Origin: Hondaea fermentalgiana
Lineage: Eukaryota > Sar > Bigyra > Thraustochytrida > Thraustochytriidae
DNA: 46,426 bases
Reading direction: 5' to 3'
NCBI GenBank assembly: GCA_014084085.1
Contig: NPFB01000077.1
Span: 161,740-208,165 of the forward strand
Of the stretch, positions 1 to 10,278 are shown in pieces. A model generated the notes under the pieces. The model made no database searches and was not told the origin of the DNA. It saw nothing but the letters and a program-made list of their open reading frames with translations. How positions within the stretch are numbered: the stretch's first letter is position 1; each line of letters begins with the position of its first letter. The position numbers and the translations under genes were made by a program.

Positions 1-52
1 GAGCAGAGCAGAGCAGAGCAGAGCAGAGCAGAGCAGAGCAGAGCAGAGCAGA
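1..52. repeat. (GAGCA)n pentanucleotide microsatellite
   Basis: About ten perfect GAGCA units open the window. It lies roughly 290 bases upstream of the PACRGL-like start. Similar pentamer arrays recur in other intergenic regions of the window. Confidence 0.95.
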
Positions 53-338
53 GATAACTTTGGCGAAACGGAGACACAGCGTGCTCGCCTGGCAGCGCAG
101 CGCGGCGAGAGAGCGCGAGAGCGCGGAGGCAGCGCACGCAGGCAGAAGAAGACGGAAAAGGAATCGCGAGAAGGGCTGCTGAGATCTTCGCAAACGAAGA
201 CGCAACTTCGTGGACCCGTGGACGGACGGGTGGGTGGGGGGTGGTACGCGGCGAACGACCGCGACCAGAACCTCGCGCCGAGGCGAGGCACGAGACGGTG
301 TGTGGGTGGGCGATCAGCTGGGAGCGCCTTGAGATAGA
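53..338. other. intergenic / 5' region of PACRGL-like gene
   Basis: No coding signal is seen. The stretch is purine-rich and GC-rich and contains a G-run cluster at 228-241 (GGGTGGGTGGGGGG) that could form a G-quadruplex. It probably contains the promoter and 5' UTR of the downstream + strand gene. Confidence 0.5.
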
Positions 339-1211
339 ATGCAGAACAGAAGCATGCAAGGTGAAAGGAGAGCGCAAAGTCACACTGCAGCGCGCAGTGC
401 TGGCGCTGTCAGGGGGCTGAGCGCGAGACCAAGTGCGTCGACGGCGTCTAAAAGTGCCCTGAGGCCCAGAACGGGGCCAAGCAGAAGCACACCCGCACCG
501 TCCTCCTCACTCGCCAGTCGAGGTCCGACTCCCTCTCGTAAATTCGAAGCAATGGAACGCAAGAGGGACGTGGGTGATGACCGTGAAGAGCACGATGATT
601 GTAGAACGATGGCGATGCAGCGCTGGAGCCGTACGGATCGACTCAGCAAAAAATTCGACAAGCTACCCAGCGGAGACCCTTTTGCCAAAGCCGCTTCAAG
701 CAGTAATTTTTCCTTTGTTTATTCGCAGGGTGGCATCCCCTGTCGAATTAATCATGGCGGCGTCTATTGCCGACTTCAGTGGGACGAAGACCCAGCAGTA
801 CTCGACTATGACCCTCTTCTCGTCACCATAAGTGAGGGCCTGCGTGAAACGAAACACCCATATGTCTTTGTGGCGCAGGCAGCTTTCAAAGAAATGCTCG
901 AGGCCCCCGGCGCCGCGGCCAAGGCCACGCCGCTTGTGGCCCAGATTGTTCGCAATCTGCGCGCATGCATGCTCAGCAAGGCGGAGGGTCCTTTTGGCGC
1001 TGCCCTTGCTGCGATCCGCCAGCTTTCAGACTGCGTGAAAGATGCTCTCACCCCACACATGGGCGCACTTCTCATTCAGATCAATAAAAAGTCCTTTGAG
1101 CGCAAGTACAAGGACGCCATTTTTGACACCCTTGTCGCGCTCGACGCTAACGGTGGTCCTGCTGCTGCCAAGCTTATCAAGGCCAAAGTCCCTTGTTTCT
1201 CCCACAAGTAG
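339..1211 (+). CDS. PACRGL: PACRG-like protein (ParcG domain)
   Basis: A 290-residue single-exon protein. Residues from about 120 to the end match the PACRG-like family: an SFVYSQGGIPCRINHGG block (about 125-141), LRETKHPYVFVA (about 168-179) and a helical HEAT-type tail ending in an IKAKVP segment. Human PACRGL has the same order and spacing (recalled, not searched). The first 110 residues are Ser/Arg/Ala-rich and probably disordered. PACRG relatives are axonemal doublet-microtubule proteins, so a flagellar role in motile spores is likely; PACRGL itself is poorly characterised. An apparent intron-like pyrimidine stretch ending in CAG near 728 lies inside conserved coding sequence and is read through. 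A second in-frame ATG at 351 is an alternative start. Confidence 0.88.
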   Translation: MQNRSMQGERRAQSHTAARSAGAVRGLSARPSASTASKSALRPRTGPSRSTPAPSSSLASRGPTPSRKFEAMERKRDVGDDREEHDDCRTMAMQRWSRTDRLSKKFDKLPSGDPFAKAASSSNFSFVYSQGGIPCRINHGGVYCRLQWDEDPAVLDYDPLLVTISEGLRETKHPYVFVAQAAFKEMLEAPGAAAKATPLVAQIVRNLRACMLSKAEGPFGAALAAIRQLSDCVKDALTPHMGALLIQINKKSFERKYKDAIFDTLVALDANGGPAAAKLIKAKVPCFSHK

Positions 1212-1374
1212 GCGCTCCTTTGTCCTTTTTCATTTCTTTTTTTCTTTTGTCGTAGAAGAAGCTGTTCAAGACGATGGCCGTGATTCTTTTTTGATGATAG
1301 GTAGGTGGGTGCTCAAGATCGTTGACGTGGTATAGGCCAAGATCAAGAAAAGCCAACCTTTTATATAAACTAAA

Positions 1375-4300
1375 ATGATCTCTTTTCTCCCATGTGCAGT
1401 GATGGTGCCCTGCGCCCTGTTTCCGCTTCTCGCAACTCCCGGGCCCGTGGGATTGCTTGTTTGCTTGCGAAACGACTTTTTACGACAGCTAGAACCCGTT
1501 GGTGTGGCAATGGCCGACCTGGAGGCGCAGCTCCCGCGCGAGGCGGGAGGCAACGAAGGGTCTGGCGCCGACAGGACTGGCGCTGGCAAAGATGCAACAG
1601 CGCCACACCCCTTGCCGGAGCCGCAAGAAGACCACGAGTGGCTGCACACCGAGGGGCAAGATGGCGATAGCGGTAGTGGTGGAGGAGGCGGGTCGATGCA
1701 CGCTTTGGCGCAAAAACTCGCAGAGCTGCTGCGCGAGCGCCACGAGGGACCTCGCGAAGCCCTGCGGAAACATGCCAAGGATGCCCGTAACAGCTTGCGC
1801 GAACTCTTTGCATCGTCGTGGGGCCTCGCTTCCGTGCTGGCTGGAACCTTGTTTGTGGCGGCTGGCGCTCGCTGCAAGGAAACCGATGGTGGCTTTGCGT
1901 GCCGAGCTACCATAGCACAGGGCTGTCTCGTTTTTGCCTCCATTCTTGTCGTCGGCTTCGCTCATTACGCCGCGCTCGAGCGTTTCCGTCAAGAGAAACT
2001 CGTCCGTATTGAACGCATCATAAGCGGCCTGAAAAAGGCAAAGGAGCCCACCATTAGCAACTGGAAATTCGTGCGCCAGTACGACTCCCAGCTGCCCAGC
2101 CTCGTATATACCTTTCGCAAAGCGTACTGGGTGCCTGTTCCGAGCAATTTACTCATGAAGGGCGATATCGTGGCATTGACAGGGGGCAGGCCCGCCCCGG
2201 CGGCAGTGCGGCGCATCTGCCCCGCGGACAACGCTGTCTTTGGTGCTGGCGAGCCCGTGAGCAAAGTTCTGCCGCAATCAGCATCATCATCATCGATCAC
2301 GACCGGCCCTGCGAGGCCTGCAGCTTTCGAAACGGCCAACATGGCCGCTGGCGTGGACGGACTTTCCATTTGCATGGTCCTTGAAACCCCCATGGTCGAA
2401 TTCGTGCGCGCCGCCGTGAAAGAGGCCCATCATGTCAAGTATAGCGAAGCGCCCCACATGCTTCCGCTGCGTCGCAAACATGCCAAAGTCTACATTATGC
2501 GTGTCATCATCATTCTCGTCGTGGTCACCTTGCTTGCCAACGTCCTCCGCTACGTTTACCGGCCAGACAACATGACTGCCGTGCACCTCATACTCGCTCG
2601 TCTTGCTGTCGTCCTTGTGGCGGGTATCCCCATTCTCATGCCTGTCTGGGAACAAGCCCTCGAGCAGTGGGCTATCGCAAAGCTCATTGGTCTCAGCGAA
2701 AATCTGCAAGAGCTTCGCAGCTCGGTGTCGCGCGTATCGGCCCAGGTCGACAAGGATGAACGTCGCACGTTGAAAACCAAACTTGGCGTTACGGCGCGCC
2801 AGGATGTTCGTCTCTCACGAATCCTTCGCCTCTTTTGGCAGCTGGTCAAGCCCTTGCGCGACACGCAATCCTTTGAACGAAGTCTTGGCTCTGCCGCCAG
2901 CTTTGAAATGGCAAACATGCTCCAGCTCCCGCTCAAGTCTGGCAAGCTACTCGAGACCCTCAGTCGCACGACCGCGCTGTGCTGCCTCGACGAGCAAGTC
3001 GTTCTCGACCCAACGCCTACTGTCGAGGAAATCATGCTCTTGCAAGGGGAGAGCAATCCCACCATTGTCGACCTCTGCGATGGTCCGAATAACACCGTGG
3101 CTTTTGAGGGCCCAGCGTGGAAACGTCATCTCAGCTCTCTTAAACCACTGGCATTGGCTTGTCTTTTGGGAACTGACGCGAGGCTCCAGGGCAACCTGCG
3201 CCAGCGGCCAACAGCGCTGCGGCGTGCGCTTTTAGCCACAGACACTCCGGTTCAAGTCGATAGCGCTGCGTCCATGGAGGACCTCGCTTCGTACTTTCAT
3301 CGTCGCGCTATTCCGCGCCATTTGCGTGCGCTCACCCGCGCCATTGGTTTTCGCAATTCAGACGCGCGTCATTACACGCCTTGCGAGATTGTGCGTCTTA
3401 CCGACAATCTCCCCGTTCCTGTGGAAATGTCCCGCTCCGTGCTCACGTGGTCCTTGCATCGTGGGCGGGCGCAAATGACCTGCATCATCGTTGAAGATCG
3501 AACAATGGCGCCGCCCACGCCAACTGCTGGCCTGGCGGATCCAACCCAGGGTCCACCAATGCTTGGAGACGCGCCTGCCCTCGACAGTTTCGATGAGGTC
3601 GACACCGAGGTCTTGGAGGAGGAGGAGGCAGAAGAGGAAGGCGACAAGGAGAATGTAGATGCTGCCTCTGAAGCGGGTCCAATCGACCCGTCTGCTGCGA
3701 TCGCGTCGTCTGCCAAAACGTCCAAGGAAGCACGTGTTTCTGGGGCCAGCGGAGCAGCATCCGGACAGCGCAAATTCAGGCGGACTTCTGCTGGGAGACT
3801 GGCGCTCGAGTCTAGCTTGCGCAACACCGATGCCAAGAAAGCAGCGCAGACCGCGTCTGCAGCCAAACAAGAATCACCGCGGATCGACGCGCAAGCGAAC
3901 GCTACAACGGAAACGGCGGTCGGCACGAAGGCGACAGCTCAGGAGGGGCCCGAGATGACGGCGCCTGAAGCCAATGCTAACAACGCGAGAACGGCACAAG
4001 CATCCGAGCCCACGGCAGCAGTCAACGCGGTGAGGCTCGGTGCCGGGAATGCTGGCGCCGCAGCGCAGCAATCGGCAGCAGCCATACCATCTCGTCGCAA
4101 ACATCGAAAGCGGGGTGAGGAAGCGGGCTCACGAAGCCTGCACATGTTCACCTTTGGTGATCCCGCTCTTGTGTCTTCCTGTTGCGTGGAGCACTGGAGT
4201 GGCGAAGCCATCTGGCCCCTGACGGCACAGAATCGGGCATCGATTGACTCCGTGGAGCGCCAATGGAAGTCCGAAGACTTTGATTGCGTTGCCTTTGCGT

Positions 4301-6270
4301 ACACGCCCATACCATCTCATCTTGCGATACGATTTCCTGCGTTACCATCGCCAATCCTCGAGCCATTGCACGTGCACCTCGGCGACACGGATGGCGATCG
4401 AACTGGGGCTAGCAGCTCACTGCCGCACGGACAGGGTTCTACCGCGGCGTCTACCACGCCACCTCCGCCTCATCAGCATGGTCTGCACGCCAATAAGTAT
4501 AGTGCCCACTCGAGTGCCAGTCTTCATGGCCATCGCCATGTTAAATTTGCAGCGAGTAATGGCTCTGGCGGGTCTCTTGGTACAAGTGGGTCATCATCAA
4601 ACGCAAACACAAATCTTCCCAAAGGCTCGGCCGGACTCGCAAACAAGAGTTCGGAAAATAGACAAGGTCACCACCACGTTGGGCGCAGTACGGGAAGCTC
4701 GCGGGCGGATCTCGTCACCGATGTGATGCGTGTCGAGAAAACGCGGATTCTCAAACAACTACTTCCGCAGCAGGTCTTTACAGGCATGGTTGGCGCCCGT
4801 GAAAAGCCGCGTGCGTCGCTCACAGGGCTCATTGAAGACCTCGATGCAGCGGGTATTCGTTTTGTATATTTTTCTCCTCGTGGCGCGCGTCGCAGTCTTG
4901 TTGTGGCCGACAAAATGGGACTCGAGACGGATTGGAATACGGCAATCTCGCTCCGGAGACTTGACACCGAAGAGGACAGCGAAGCGATGGAAGATGGCCG
5001 CTTCCGGGCCGATTGGGACGTGAATGCGAAACTTCCACACGGCATTGAGGAGATTCGCAACCACATTGTCGAGGTTGATGATGTGCCGCTTCGGGTGTCC
5101 ACTTTTACTGACAGCACGCCTCAGTCGAGCCGAGAAATGATTGGGATACTTCAGGACAATGGAGAGATCGTGGCTGCTGTGGGGACAGGATTGTGCACCG
5201 ACAATTATCACACATTTCGAAAGGCCAACCTCTCCGTCTCGCTTCAGCCGAAAATTCTTTTGCGGCATCCGAGCTCACACAAGCATTTCCTTTCGACATC
5301 GAATTTGAGCGGCCCAGACGCCAAAGATGGCCAGACGGCTTTTCGCGCTGCGCGTCCGGCGCTTTCACAGCTAGAGCTCAGCTCTGCAATCACCTCCCTG
5401 CACAGCTCCATCATTCTGCAGTCTGATGCAAGCCTTTCGATCGTGGGCGACCTTATTTGGGAAGCTCGTCTTCTCACTGCCAACTACCAGCAGGCGCTCA
5501 TTTTCATCGTGGCTGGACACTTTCTTCTCGCGGGTTCGGCGGCGCTGAGTTATGTGTTTTCCCTGCCAGACCTCATTCATCCGCTCGAGCTAACGTGGCT
5601 CTTGTGGCTTCAGGTTCCTCTTTTGGGTCTCCCATTACTGTCAACGCGACGTATGCGCTCCTTCATGCACGAGCTCCCTTCCAAGAACGACGCCGAGCAC
5701 ATGAAGTATCTTTCGGCTCTTGGCCGGCGCTATGCAAACTATGTCATTGTTCGCATCACTCCGTCCTGCGTTGTGATTGTGCTCACCTTCATGTGGGTTC
5801 TCGCGGAGCTGAGCCCGACACCTGTGCGGGCGTGGTCAAGCTTCGTATGGGCTTCAAACGCTGCGCTCGGCCTGAGTGATGATGATCGTGCTCTTGTACG
5901 CTGTAGTATGGGTTTTCTCGCGTGGTGGTTTCTGCTTGTGCACGCCGTCACCTTTTTCTATCGTCACGACAGCATTTTCGCGCAGCTCTTGCTCAATCAC
6001 GCATGGTTCCCCTGCGCCTTTGTCTCGTTCATTTTGCAGCTTGTGTACTCGATCATCTCCCTTCAGCTCAATGCGACGCGCGATCTTTCGCCAATGGCTT
6101 GGCTCACCAAAGTTCCTGTCGTCTTCTGGGTCCCATTTGCGTGCTGGCCAGTCTTTATCGTTGCCATTGCCGAGTCTTCGAAACGCACGGAGCGCATGCT
6201 CCATGCTCGAAATCAACGCCGTCTTCGCGTCTTCTTTGACACGCGTCTTGGCATGTATAGTCCCAAGTGA
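1375..6270 (+). CDS. TMEM94: TMEM94/ERMA-like P-type ATPase-related membrane protein
   Basis: 1631 residues, single exon. Blocks shared with animal TMEM94 appear in order: two TM helices near 147-163 and 183-204, two near 374-396 and 402-427, TTALCCLDEQ (about 535), RHLSSLKPLALACLL (about 582), AFAYTPIP, FTGMVG (about 1135), GIRFVYFSPRGARRS (about 1159), MGLETDWN, FTDSTPQSS, then six C-terminal TM helices (about 1372-1602). TMEM94 is described as an ER magnesium-loading P-type ATPase. Here the phosphorylation region reads LDEQVVLD, without a canonical DKTGT. Two low-complexity inserts (an acidic then Ala/Lys-rich one around 730-920, and a Gly/Ser/His-rich one around 1030-1120) explain the extra length over the roughly 1350-residue human protein. 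Start: ATG 1375 gives the longest frame, but ATG 1510 (residue 46) has a better context and removes a hydrophobic leader not expected in the family. Confidence 0.88.
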   Translation: MISFLPCAVMVPCALFPLLATPGPVGLLVCLRNDFLRQLEPVGVAMADLEAQLPREAGGNEGSGADRTGAGKDATAPHPLPEPQEDHEWLHTEGQDGDSGSGGGGGSMHALAQKLAELLRERHEGPREALRKHAKDARNSLRELFASSWGLASVLAGTLFVAAGARCKETDGGFACRATIAQGCLVFASILVVGFAHYAALERFRQEKLVRIERIISGLKKAKEPTISNWKFVRQYDSQLPSLVYTFRKAYWVPVPSNLLMKGDIVALTGGRPAPAAVRRICPADNAVFGAGEPVSKVLPQSASSSSITTGPARPAAFETANMAAGVDGLSICMVLETPMVEFVRAAVKEAHHVKYSEAPHMLPLRRKHAKVYIMRVIIILVVVTLLANVLRYVYRPDNMTAVHLILARLAVVLVAGIPILMPVWEQALEQWAIAKLIGLSENLQELRSSVSRVSAQVDKDERRTLKTKLGVTARQDVRLSRILRLFWQLVKPLRDTQSFERSLGSAASFEMANMLQLPLKSGKLLETLSRTTALCCLDEQVVLDPTPTVEEIMLLQGESNPTIVDLCDGPNNTVAFEGPAWKRHLSSLKPLALACLLGTDARLQGNLRQRPTALRRALLATDTPVQVDSAASMEDLASYFHRRAIPRHLRALTRAIGFRNSDARHYTPCEIVRLTDNLPVPVEMSRSVLTWSLHRGRAQMTCIIVEDRTMAPPTPTAGLADPTQGPPMLGDAPALDSFDEVDTEVLEEEEAEEEGDKENVDAASEAGPIDPSAAIASSAKTSKEARVSGASGAASGQRKFRRTSAGRLALESSLRNTDAKKAAQTASAAKQESPRIDAQANATTETAVGTKATAQEGPEMTAPEANANNARTAQASEPTAAVNAVRLGAGNAGAAAQQSAAAIPSRRKHRKRGEEAGSRSLHMFTFGDPALVSSCCVEHWSGEAIWPLTAQNRASIDSVERQWKSEDFDCVAFAYTPIPSHLAIRFPALPSPILEPLHVHLGDTDGDRTGASSSLPHGQGSTAASTTPPPPHQHGLHANKYSAHSSASLHGHRHVKFAASNGSGGSLGTSGSSSNANTNLPKGSAGLANKSSENRQGHHHVGRSTGSSRADLVTDVMRVEKTRILKQLLPQQVFTGMVGAREKPRASLTGLIEDLDAAGIRFVYFSPRGARRSLVVADKMGLETDWNTAISLRRLDTEEDSEAMEDGRFRADWDVNAKLPHGIEEIRNHIVEVDDVPLRVSTFTDSTPQSSREMIGILQDNGEIVAAVGTGLCTDNYHTFRKANLSVSLQPKILLRHPSSHKHFLSTSNLSGPDAKDGQTAFRAARPALSQLELSSAITSLHSSIILQSDASLSIVGDLIWEARLLTANYQQALIFIVAGHFLLAGSAALSYVFSLPDLIHPLELTWLLWLQVPLLGLPLLSTRRMRSFMHELPSKNDAEHMKYLSALGRRYANYVIVRITPSCVVIVLTFMWVLAELSPTPVRAWSSFVWASNAALGLSDDDRALVRCSMGFLAWWFLLVHAVTFFYRHDSIFAQLLLNHAWFPCAFVSFILQLVYSIISLQLNATRDLSPMAWLTKVPVVFWVPFACWPVFIVAIAESSKRTERMLHARNQRRLRVFFDTRLGMYSPK

Positions 6271-6477
6271 GCGCGTGCATATGCGGGAGAAGTGAATGCC
6301 GCCTAAGAGTCAAAGGGAAAGAAAGAACCTGAAGTAAACTTTGTATGCTGTTGTTGATTCTTTTCACAGGCAGGCAGAAATAACCGATGCCTTGGTGCCT
6401 GATACTCATTTCTCATCACCAACATCATCATCGTCAAAATCAGAAAGGATGATACCACGATCAGCGATGCAAGATCT

Positions 6478-6681
6478 TTGGAGCCAGGCACCAAAGATCC
6501 ATTTGCATTTATTGTCGTTATCGTCGATGTTGTCTGGCATCCGGACGCAGGGCTGGCCGTGATTAAATCGTGCGCCAGCGAGCTCGAGACCTACCGTTCG
6601 TGCATGGTAAAGGCCGGTGCTGATAAGAACGTCAAGCTTATCTGCGCTCCCAAAGCCTATCTTGATCAGATCGAACAGCAC

Positions 6682-6722
<41 letters not shown>

Positions 6723-6726
6723 GTAA
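6478..6726 (+). CDS. small hypothetical protein with CX9C motif and poly-Gln tail
   Basis: 82 residues. Residues from about 25 on look coding: a CASELETYRSC segment is a CX9C pair, followed by a charged helix with one more Cys and a tail of about 13 Gln encoded by a pure CAG tract. CX9C is typical of mitochondrial intermembrane-space proteins, but the second half of the usual twin motif is missing. The first 20 residues look less protein-like, and a possible splice acceptor (CAG at about 6550) precedes the good part, so the true first exon may lie upstream. Not assigned to a family. Confidence 0.4.
6683..6721 (+). repeat. (CAG)n trinucleotide repeat
   Basis: About 13 tandem CAG units, read as Gln in the + strand ORF 6478-6726. 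The opposite strand gives a long Leu run that makes a spurious antisense frame. Confidence 0.95.
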
Positions 6727-7744
6727 GCTACGATGAAGTGCTCCAGCGAAGGGATCGCTTCCGCGGAGGACCAGAGCGCCGGGCGTTGTAGGAACAAAGG
6801 CGTTGCTATTCAGGACGACGCTTGCGATGTACACGAGGCAGAGGGCTTGACTGGTGTGCCATCTGAAATTGAAGGAGGAATCGGAGGTTGTGGGGAATAG
6901 ACTAAACATTGCGACCATTCGAAGACCATAGCAGGACGGTCCTACCTTTGCTACGACGATTTCAGCAACCTTTCCATCGTTGTGCCGCCCAAAACCATAA
7001 AGGGCAGCGTAAACCAGTACACGCCTTTGCATCCTGCTGATGTGCAAATAGAATATTGCCTTCTTTGGTATGAAGAAGGTCCAGCCGCCCCTTTGACAGA
7101 ATAAGACTTCACCGGAGGCGAGATTTACTGTATTTTAGAATTCATTATTCATAGTGCGGGCCAGGATTCGGCCCTGCAGTTTCGCGGCAAAGGTATCAGA
7201 GGCCTCCAACGCCAAGATCAAGATCAAGCGGGATGTATGATGGTCGTTTCCTTTTTCTTGGGCGACCAACTCTGCAAGACATTTTGCTCTAGCCCGTGCG
7301 GCTGTGTGCGGCAGAAGAGAAAATTTTCAAGCTCACAGTGCCACACGATGAGCACTCTGCTGTTTCCACTCCACGCGAGGCCTTGTTTTCGTCGTGGACG
7401 TGTTGCAGCGCTGCGTCGAAGCCAAGACTGATGAATTCGATTTTCAAAGCTTGTTCTGATTCTGGTTTCTCGAGAGAAAGAGAGTGAGAGAATGGGCCGC
7501 GGTCATGACTGGATTTGCAACTTCTCTGCCGAGCTCAGTGAGGCGTAAAAAGACATGATTCTTGGTGTTCAGCGTGCAAGAGCGTCCTTTGGGGAGACGC
7601 ACGAAACATTCCGAGCAATAGCTAGCTCGAGGTCGAATACCCACATTTTTTGTGCGCGGTAGACAGTGCTTGGCAAATGACGACCTCTTTCCAAAACGTG
7701 AGGTAGAAGATGACATATGCGTGCATTTGTTATGACAAAGAGAT
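6727..7744. other. 1-kb region without a confident gene; possible small minus-strand exons
   Basis: Lies downstream of the SUN gene stop and the small + ORF. Two short minus-strand stretches look protein-like: one at 7033-6951 after an acceptor-like CAG, reading GVYWFTLPFMVLGG then MERLLKSS and a stop (possible C-terminus of a small membrane protein), and one ending at 7135 reading KLQGRILARTMNNEF and a stop. I could not join them into a gene with a start codon. The rest is probably the 3' UTR of the SUN gene. Confidence 0.25.
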
Positions 7745-9314
7745 TCAAAAGACCCGAACACGATGAAGACAGGTGTAATTGGCGCCGTGGTTGCTCCTGA
7801 TTTGCACCTTGATAGCCTCAAAGGGCCCATAGGCACCCGTGGGTAGGAATGTCTGCTGCACGGCCGGTCCGTTAATGTCGTACTCCATATCAACCAAGAC
7901 TGCTTCGGTGCGAGCGGTAATGTTCACACCAATGAGCGTCAGACTCCGCGGTGCAACGCCCGGATCATGATTGCCCAAGTGGATCTTGTGATGCTCGACC
8001 TGAAAGCCATGCACCATGCTTGGCTCACTCAGCGCAACGCTAAAGTTTCCGGTCTTTCCCATCATCGACCAGCAGTCACGAATTGGAAAAGTGTTCTTTA
8101 AAACGGACTCGGGCTGAGGAAGGCCAGCAACTTGGGTGCACAAGCGGTGGACCCGGGACCAGCCTGTCTTCTGATAGTGACCCTCGTCGTCGTGGGGCGA
8201 ATCCGCTTGACGTCCAGTACACTTGCTAGCTCTGCGCGGTGGACCTGTCAATGATGTTAGGCCCTTCCCGTTCAGAACGCTCACAGTCTCGGGTGGCGAC
8301 AAGAGATCGGGATATTGCAGATGATTGTTCTGGAAGTCCACAAACTGTTCGTGTACCACGCGTTTGAACAAATCTTCCAGGCTCAGGTCTTCTTCGGGCA
8401 CCACGGCCACGCGGCTTACGTCGTCGTCTCTGACGACGGGGACAGAATGCACCTGAAGCGCCCCCATCTCTTGAACGATGCTCTTGGCGTGAGTCTCTAC
8501 ATGAACGAGACGTCGAAAGACATCGCCGCGCGCCTCGGAAAGGACTGCCTCGAGTTCCTTGATTTGCTGGGTGATTGTTTGCAAGTCGTTCTTCTCGTCT
8601 TGGACCTCGTCTTGCGCAAAGCGGACTTGCATGCCCTCAGTGATCAGATCCAAGAGGAAAGCTACCTGTCCTTTGGAGTCTCCGCTTGCTTCGTCGTGGA
8701 CCTTGCGGAGGGACGCAAGGGCATCCTCGGGAGAAGTAATAGGACCATTGGGGACAGAGCTTTCCCATTTACGCGCTTCTGCGTGGCCGTGCTTTTTGAG
8801 TGTGGCAAGTTCGAGCTCAACCGCGCGTTTTCGCTTGAGCAAGCTCTCATGGAATGCTGACACTTTAGCTCGTGTTGCTTCCCGAATCTGGGCTTCTGCG
8901 GCAGCAAAGCCAGGTCCGCACGCGCGAGCGTGTCCGGGTACCTCGATGCACGTTTCAGGGGATTCGCGAAGTTTCTGCTCAGCAGCAATGCGTGCGCGAT
9001 CCTGGCGCTCCAACTCACGTTGACGATAAGAATTATCTATCGTTTGGACAAGAGCAAAGAAGAGTAGTGGCAGAACGACAGCGAGTGCAAACCAGACGAT
9101 ACGGCGCCCCGACCTCTCTTTCATCGTCTCTTGAATTCTTTCATCCGCAGAGGAATGCGATGCGGCGCGAGGCTTGCGCGGGGATAGCAGCGGCGAGGCC
9201 AATCGTGGGGGTATTGGACCGGGAGCCGTTGCTGACACTGCGTTGCTGGAGTGTGATGCCTTGTTCTCCTCAGAAATGGCGACCAGGAGTCTCGACGGCG
9301 CCGGAACGGGGCTT

Positions 9315-9346
<32 letters not shown>

Positions 9347-10051
9347 AGTTCCAAACGCCGCCCGACGGACATGTAATGACGGTGCGGACTGCGGCACAGC
9401 TTTGGGCATCATTGATTCGGCTTGCTGCTGAGACTGTGGCTGTGGTCTTGGAGTCGTCTCTACAGTGCCGCCGTTGGCTTTAGCTGCTTTAGCTGTGGAG
9501 GCTTTGGGCTTTGCTGCTGGAGCGCGACGACCGCGGCCGAGTCGCGCAAGAGGCATGGGCGGTGGCAAGGGAAGAATCTCCACACCATTGGCAGCAAGTC
9601 GTTTGTTCCGTAGTCTCTGGCTAGAACGACTGCCCACAGTAGCAGTACTTGCTGCACTGACGCCGCTGTCTTCGCTGCCCGCCCTCGCCCTGCGTCCGCG
9701 TTTGCGCGTGTGCTGCGGCTCATTTCTTCGTAGGCTGGGCGTTTGGTCTGTCTCTTGAATGTTTCGCTTGGCGCCGCGCGACTTGGCCGGCGTCTTGGCC
9801 GGCGTCTTGGCCGGCGTCTTGGCCCCCTTTGCCTTGCCGGGGCCCTTGCCCACGTCCTTCTTCTCGCCATTGGCGGTCGCCCCCTCGACACCCTCTTTGG
9901 TGCCGTCTTCTTGGTGCTTTTCCCCCGCACCACCATCATCATCGAGAATTTCCTCCTCGGCTTGCTGCGTCCGAGATTTGCGCGCCGTGCCTGGCCGTGC
10001 CTTCTTGCGCGTCCTCGCGGCCGCCGAGCTCGCCCTCCTGGGCGTCGCCGC

Positions 10052-10082
<31 letters not shown>

Positions 10083-10132
10083 GCCGCCGCGGTCTCCTCG
10101 ACCGCCTCGCGGGCGCGTTTGCGGCCTGCCAT
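7745..10132 (-). CDS. SUN-domain protein (inner nuclear membrane, LINC complex)
   Basis: 795 residues. Residues 1-340 are Lys/Arg/Ala-rich and low-complexity, with NLS-like KRARE and AKTPAKTPAK repeats (a 15-base unit at about 9784-9828). One TM helix follows (about 344-363), then a predicted coiled coil to about 600, and a C-terminal SUN domain (about 634-795). Hallmarks are DCWSMMGKTGNFSVALSEP, a VHGFQVEHH segment and the near-universal ending RSNHGANYTCLHRVRVF. The layout fits an inner-nuclear-membrane protein with nucleoplasmic N-terminus and perinuclear SUN domain that binds KASH peptides. The segment with PRRASKCTGRQADSPHDD at the start of the SUN domain is unusual and could be an insert or a missed intron. 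The start ATG lies 46 bases from an assembly gap and the frame stays open into the gap, so the N-terminus may be longer. Confidence 0.88.
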
Positions 10133-10178
10133 CGTGGCGAGGTCTCGCTTGCGCCCCCGCTGCCGCCGGCCCGCGCCG

Positions 10179-10278
10179 NNNNNNNNNNNNNNNNNNNNNN
10201 NNNNNNNNNNNNNNNNNNNNNNNNNNNNNNNNNNNNNNNNNNNNNNNNNNNNNNNNNNNNNNNNNNNNNNNNNNNNNN
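10179..10278. other. assembly gap (100 N)
   Basis: Exactly 100 undetermined bases, a conventional scaffold-gap length. The flanks are extremely GC-rich (CGCC/GCCG runs), which probably caused the break. Distances across it are not reliable. Confidence 1.

Noticed and set aside
705..729. Intron-like pyrimidine run and CAG inside the PACRGL-like gene
   Set aside because: The reading through it (FSFVYSQGG) matches the family, so it is coding.
6406..7047. Minus-strand frame of 213 codons with poly-Leu
   Set aside because: The Leu run is the complement of the CAG repeat. A small part near 7.0 kb may be exon-like and is discussed separately.
7150..7225. + strand peptide slightly resembling a phosphocarrier HPr helix
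   Set aside because: Short, stops at once, and a minus-strand reading is equally protein-like.
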